DNA from: Caballeronia temeraria
GTDB lineage: Bacteria > Pseudomonadota > Gammaproteobacteria > Burkholderiales > Burkholderiaceae
Reading direction: 5' to 3'
NCBI RefSeq assembly: GCF_001544795.2
Contig: NZ_FCOI02000047.1
Span: 1-43,752 of the forward strand
DNA: 43,752 nucleotides
Part shown: positions 41,200 to 43,752 of the stretch, one piece after another
How the letters are laid out: every line of letters starts with the position of its first letter
Numbering within the stretch: position 1 is the first letter of the stretch
The notes under the pieces: model-generated
Database searches by the model: none
Told to the model about the DNA's origin: nothing
What the model saw: the letters and a program-made list of their open reading frames with translations, nothing else
Position numbers and translations under genes: made by a program

Positions 41200-41232
41200 A
41201 TGAAAATGAAATAGGGCGGTCGATGCCGCCCT
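41200..41232 (-). terminator. Terminator-like hairpin between the Lrp and GNAT genes
   Basis: AGGGCGG (41213-41219) pairs with CCGCCCT (41226-41232) around a 6-base loop. On the minus strand it is followed by a T-rich run (ATTTCATTTTCATTTC), so it likely ends the GNAT transcript. Confidence 0.45.
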
Positions 41233-41277
41233 TGCTGGTCCCACTCGCAGCACTAACCCGCGCTGTTCTGATGATCG

Positions 41278-41943
41278 TTACGCCGCGTCCGCCGCCGGGA
41301 CGAACGCCTGGAAAACTTGCGACGCACGATGCGCCTGGCGCTTGATCGCATAGTCGAAAACGGCGGCCTGCTCCTGAAGCATTTCGGCCATGATGCTGGT
41401 CTGGTCCGCCGGCGCGAGCGACAGATAAGCGTCCGCTTCGCCGTATGCGTACTCGATCTTCATGCCCGACTTCTTCGCGATATGCATCATGGTCGAGTTG
41501 CGCGACAGGCAGTGCATATAGAGCACCGAGACGTGCGTGTTGCGGCTACGCATGGCGGCGCGCTCGAACAGCTTCGAGCCAACGCCGCGGCCACGCGCGC
41601 TTTCGAGCACCGACACGCCGAACTCGGCGGTGCGCTTGTCGCCTTCGGCGGGCAGATAGGCCAGATGGCCGACGCCGACCAGTTCCAGCGCGCTGCCGAA
41701 GACGCCGAACACCTTGTCGTTCGCGAAATTGATATTGCGCACATAGTTCTCGATGACGTGATCCGGCACGATTTGCCCGAAGCGCAGCAGGCGGTCGTCT
41801 TCGTCGAGCGCGAGAAAGTGCGTGAGCAGGCGCTCGCGATCCGCCGAAGAGAGCTCGCGGACGAGAACCGGCAGACGCGCGTCTTTGAGCGGCTGATCGT
41901 GCGCGACGATCTGCTCGGCAGTGCGTTTGATGGTCATTTCCAC
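41278..41943 (-). CDS. GNAT-family N-acetyltransferase
   Basis: A 221-residue acetyltransferase. The acetyl-CoA-binding motif A is visible as GVSVLESARGRGVGSKLFERAAMRSR near residues 108-133, with the Q/R-x-x-G-x-G/A loop as RGRGVGSK. Upstream LVGVGHLAYLPA forms the preceding strands, and a C-terminal helical tail of about 45 residues is extra. The substrate is unknown; relatives include protein-lysine and small-molecule acetyltransferases. GTG at 41943 is chosen because AGGAGG lies seven bases upstream; an ATG two codons later is possible. Upstream sequence holds a PaaR-type palindrome and an inverted repeat, hinting at control by the phenylacetate regulator. Confidence 0.85.
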   Translation of the reverse strand: MEMTIKRTAEQIVAHDQPLKDARLPVLVRELSSADRERLLTHFLALDEDDRLLRFGQIVPDHVIENYVRNINFANDKVFGVFGSALELVGVGHLAYLPAEGDKRTAEFGVSVLESARGRGVGSKLFERAAMRSRNTHVSVLYMHCLSRNSTMMHIAKKSGMKIEYAYGEADAYLSLAPADQTSIMAEMLQEQAAVFDYAIKRQAHRASQVFQAFVPAADAA

Positions 41944-42060
41944 GGTCGTTCCTCCTTCATTCGTGATGCAGCGTGCTGCAAAGCAAAACGAATTCTAGCC
42001 GATTCGGCGGAAACGGATACGGGAAAACCCTTAAAACGCACTAGACGATGCGTTCTAAAC

Positions 42061-42100
42061 AGTCACTGAAATCGATTAAATTTGATGTAAATCAGTGACT
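42061..42100. repeat. Inverted repeat upstream of the GNAT gene
   Basis: AGTCACTGA (42061-42069) and TCAGTGACT (42092-42100) are exact reverse complements separated by 22 AT-rich bases. It could be a dimeric operator with two half-sites about three helical turns apart, or a hairpin in the GNAT leader. Confidence 0.5.
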
Positions 42101-42128
42101 TGAAGCAATTGCGTTAAAGCAACAATTC

Positions 42129-42142
42129 ACCGACCGGTCAGT
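42129..42142. promoter_or_regulatory. PaaR-like palindromic operator
   Basis: ACCGACCGGTCAGT matches the ACCGACCGGTCGGT palindrome type bound by TetR-family phenylacetate repressors (one base off perfect symmetry). It lies after the TetR gene and upstream of the GNAT gene, so the GNAT promoter is the likely target. Confidence 0.5.
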
Positions 42143-42161
42143 CTGTTGCGGAGCAACATTT

Positions 42162-42767
42162 TCAGCGATCGACGTTCAGCCCGTTCTCGATCATGTCGAC
42201 GACCTGCTCGGCGAATTCGCTGTAGCCGAGCTTGCCGCCGGGCTTCAGCCAGGTGAACGTCCAGTTGATCATGCCGAAGACCATCATCGTGAGCGCGGTC
42301 TGATTGTCCTTGGTGGCGCGCTTCGGATACGCACGCGCGAGCTGACGCGCGAACGCCGCGACGATATCGCGCTGACGGTCGAGAACGATCTCGCGCTGCG
42401 CTTCTTCGAGATACTTCACATCGTTCAGGAGCGCGACGTGCCGGCTGTGCGACGTCTCGTATTCGGCGAGAAACGCGCGCACGAGATCGGCGAACGCCTC
42501 GCGTTCGCCCAGCCCGCGTCGCTGGCTCGAGCCTTCCACTTCCGCGATGATCAGCATCAGCCGCTTGGTGTAGCGGTCGAGCAGATCGAAGAGAATCGCT
42601 TCCTTGCTCTCGTAATAGTGATAGAGGCGCGCTTTGGACGTGCCGCTCGCGGCGGCGAGATCGGCCATCGAGGTGCTGGGGTAGCTCGTCTGGGCGAATT
42701 TCGCGGCGGCGAGTTCGAGGATCTGTTCGCGTTGCGTCTCGTGATCGGCAGCTTTGGTACGGGCCAT
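42162..42767 (-). CDS. paaR: TetR-family repressor, PaaR-like
   Basis: A 201-residue TetR-family protein. The N-terminal HTH is ILELAAAKFAQTSYPSTSMADLAAASGTSKARLYHYYESKEAILFDLLDRY (about residues 16-66). The C-terminal ligand domain is helical (TetR_C-like, with LKPGGKLGYSEFAEQVVDMIENGL). Its position after paaE and the DUF1835 gene is that of PaaR in Burkholderia, which represses the phenylacetate genes and is released by phenylacetyl-CoA. It starts 32 bases after the DUF1835 stop, in one operon. The name rests on context plus the nearby palindrome, so another TetR role is possible. Confidence 0.8.
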   Translation of the reverse strand: MARTKAADHETQREQILELAAAKFAQTSYPSTSMADLAAASGTSKARLYHYYESKEAILFDLLDRYTKRLMLIIAEVEGSSQRRGLGEREAFADLVRAFLAEYETSHSRHVALLNDVKYLEEAQREIVLDRQRDIVAAFARQLARAYPKRATKDNQTALTMMVFGMINWTFTWLKPGGKLGYSEFAEQVVDMIENGLNVDR

Positions 42768-42799
42768 GTGTTCGAAAATACGTTCTTATAGATATGGAT

Positions 42800-43600
42800 T
42801 CAGCGGCGCAGCTCGGCCCGGCTGATTTCGGACGGCGTGCCGCGGATTTTAAGCCGTCCTGCCGTCACGAGTTCGCGGCAGCGCCAGAAAGCGATGGAAT
42901 CGGAGAGCATGAAATCGAAGCGCTGTCCCATTGCCGCGCCGGCGATCCGGGCCGCCGGTTGCCATTCCGGGCTGGCGAGATCGAGCAGCGCTTCGTCGAC
43001 GTCGAGCCATGTTCCCGATACGAGCATGTTGTCGCGCAGCCGGCGCGTCTCCGCGTTCGCGTGCTTCGCTTCCTGCCATTCGAGCGCGAGGCGGCTGATG
43101 CGCAGCACGGAAATCGGCGCCGCGGTCGGCAGCTTCGCGAGCAGTTGCCTCGGCGAGAACATGCCGACGGCCGTCGCGCGATCTTCGCGGCCGACGCGTT
43201 GCGGTTCGCTGTCGTCGGTTTTGATCGAGAGATCGTCGTGCGAGAGTTTCGCTTCGTTCAGGCGCTGCGGCGCGTTGCGCAGATGATAGGCGACGCGTCG
43301 CAACGTGAGTTGATCGGCGGCGCTCTGGCCATGCCACACGACGATCTGACCGTCGCCGCGCACGAGGCGGCTGAACAGCGCTTGCTGCGCTTCGAGTTCG
43401 TCCTCGAAGTCGATCGCGCTATTCAGCACCTGCCGCCAGAACGCGGCGCGCGCGAGCGACGATTCGTCGATGTCCCTCAGCGGACCGACGGCGAGATCGT
43501 CGCGCAGCGCGATGACGTGTTCATCGCGTTCCGCGCGCAGCAGCGCTTCGGTGAGGGATTGGGCCGCGCTGTCGCCATTCGTGACGTGAATCGTGTTCAT
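42800..43600 (-). CDS. DUF1835-domain protein of the paa operon
   Basis: A 266-residue protein of unknown function. DUF1835 covers about the first 120 residues (IHVTNGDSAAQSLTEAL, LRDDLAVGPLRDID, VVWHGQSAADQLTLRRV). A DUF3658-type C-terminal part follows (residues 155-265, with LALEWQEAKHANAETRRLRDN and DFMLSDSIAFWRCREL). It is encoded between paaE and paaR with about 80 bases upstream of it, as is usual for Burkholderia phenylacetate clusters. No enzyme motif that I know can be assigned. Confidence 0.85.
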   Translation of the reverse strand: MNTIHVTNGDSAAQSLTEALLRAERDEHVIALRDDLAVGPLRDIDESSLARAAFWRQVLNSAIDFEDELEAQQALFSRLVRGDGQIVVWHGQSAADQLTLRRVAYHLRNAPQRLNEAKLSHDDLSIKTDDSEPQRVGREDRATAVGMFSPRQLLAKLPTAAPISVLRISRLALEWQEAKHANAETRRLRDNMLVSGTWLDVDEALLDLASPEWQPAARIAGAAMGQRFDFMLSDSIAFWRCRELVTAGRLKIRGTPSEISRAELRR

Positions 43601-43680
43601 CGGTATCGGATGCCGGAAAGACGAAAGGAGCGCTTGGGTCGCGGTCCTAGTTTACGCGATTCGAATGGCTGCGCTGTGCT

Positions 43681-43752
43681 TTAACGCTCGTCGAAACTCA
43701 CCACCACCCGCTCGCTCACCGGATGACACTGGCAAGTCAGCACGAAACCTTC
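43681..43752 (-). CDS. paaE: Phenylacetyl-CoA epoxidase subunit PaaE (C-terminal 23 residues)
   Basis: Only the last 23 codons are in the window, ending at TAA (43681-43683, minus strand). The peptide EGFVLTCQCHPVSERVVVSFDE is the conserved end of the plant-type ferredoxin domain of PaaE, with its last cluster cysteine in LTCQ. PaaE passes electrons from NADPH to the PaaABC(D) epoxidase. Identification is helped by the following DUF1835 and TetR genes. Confidence 0.82.
   Translation of the reverse strand, partial: EGFVLTCQCHPVSERVVVSFDER

Noticed and set aside
1..43752. CRISPR arrays, prophage genes and insertion sequences other than the tns block
   Set aside because: No regularly spaced repeats, phage structural genes or further transposase genes were seen.

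Overview
The window comes from a high-GC betaproteobacterium, most likely Burkholderiaceae (Burkholderia, Caballeronia or Paraburkholderia). This rests on the codon bias, on the paaE / DUF1835 / TetR order at the right edge, and on the fused MaeB-type malic enzyme and the fused 1190-residue indolepyruvate ferredoxin oxidoreductase. Most of it reads as chromosomal accessory metabolism with compact intergenic regions. No rRNA, tRNA or CRISPR array was seen.

Left edge (1 to about 4110): a visibly lower-GC block holds part of a Tn7-like transposition module. A gene open from the first base ends at 522 and overlaps a TnsA-type endonuclease gene (509-1414). Next comes a TnsB-type DDE transposase (1453-3696) with exact DD35E spacing. 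No TnsC ATPase follows. About 450 bases with hairpins and an imperfect direct repeat lead to a strong terminator and to normal high-GC sequence starting with chrA.

Sugar-acid block (5655-10022): a FadR-type GntR regulator faces garL, garR and gudD. These three enzymes take D-glucarate to pyruvate and glycerate. A repeated TTGTCNGAYRTC-like element lies beside all three promoters and is the likely operator of the regulator.

Middle (10031-30353): small operons and single genes. They include cupin/DUF72, arsC, a membrane diguanylate cyclase, mgtC, a Rid protein, alkB, two near-paralogous stand-alone receiver proteins, an EEP-family enzyme, a lone AAA+ ATPase, an FAD oxidoreductase of the L-2-hydroxyglutarate oxidase type, a Tat-exported HiPIP, an MHS transporter, a YoeB toxin with an atypical partner, a Mut7-C protein, a LysE exporter, argC (type 2), a WrbA-like flavoprotein, a PEBP protein and a LuxR-type response regulator. 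A short CU-rich small RNA candidate lies at about 26865-26924.

Right part (30444-43752): pyrE, an MFS transporter, maeB, the fused 2-oxoacid:ferredoxin oxidoreductase, hppD with a divergent Lrp-type regulator, a GNAT enzyme, and the tail of a phenylacetate (paa) operon ending in DUF1835 and a PaaR-like TetR repressor. The oxidoreductase, HppD and Paa genes together suggest an aromatic amino acid catabolic neighbourhood. A PaaR-type palindrome lies upstream of the GNAT gene.
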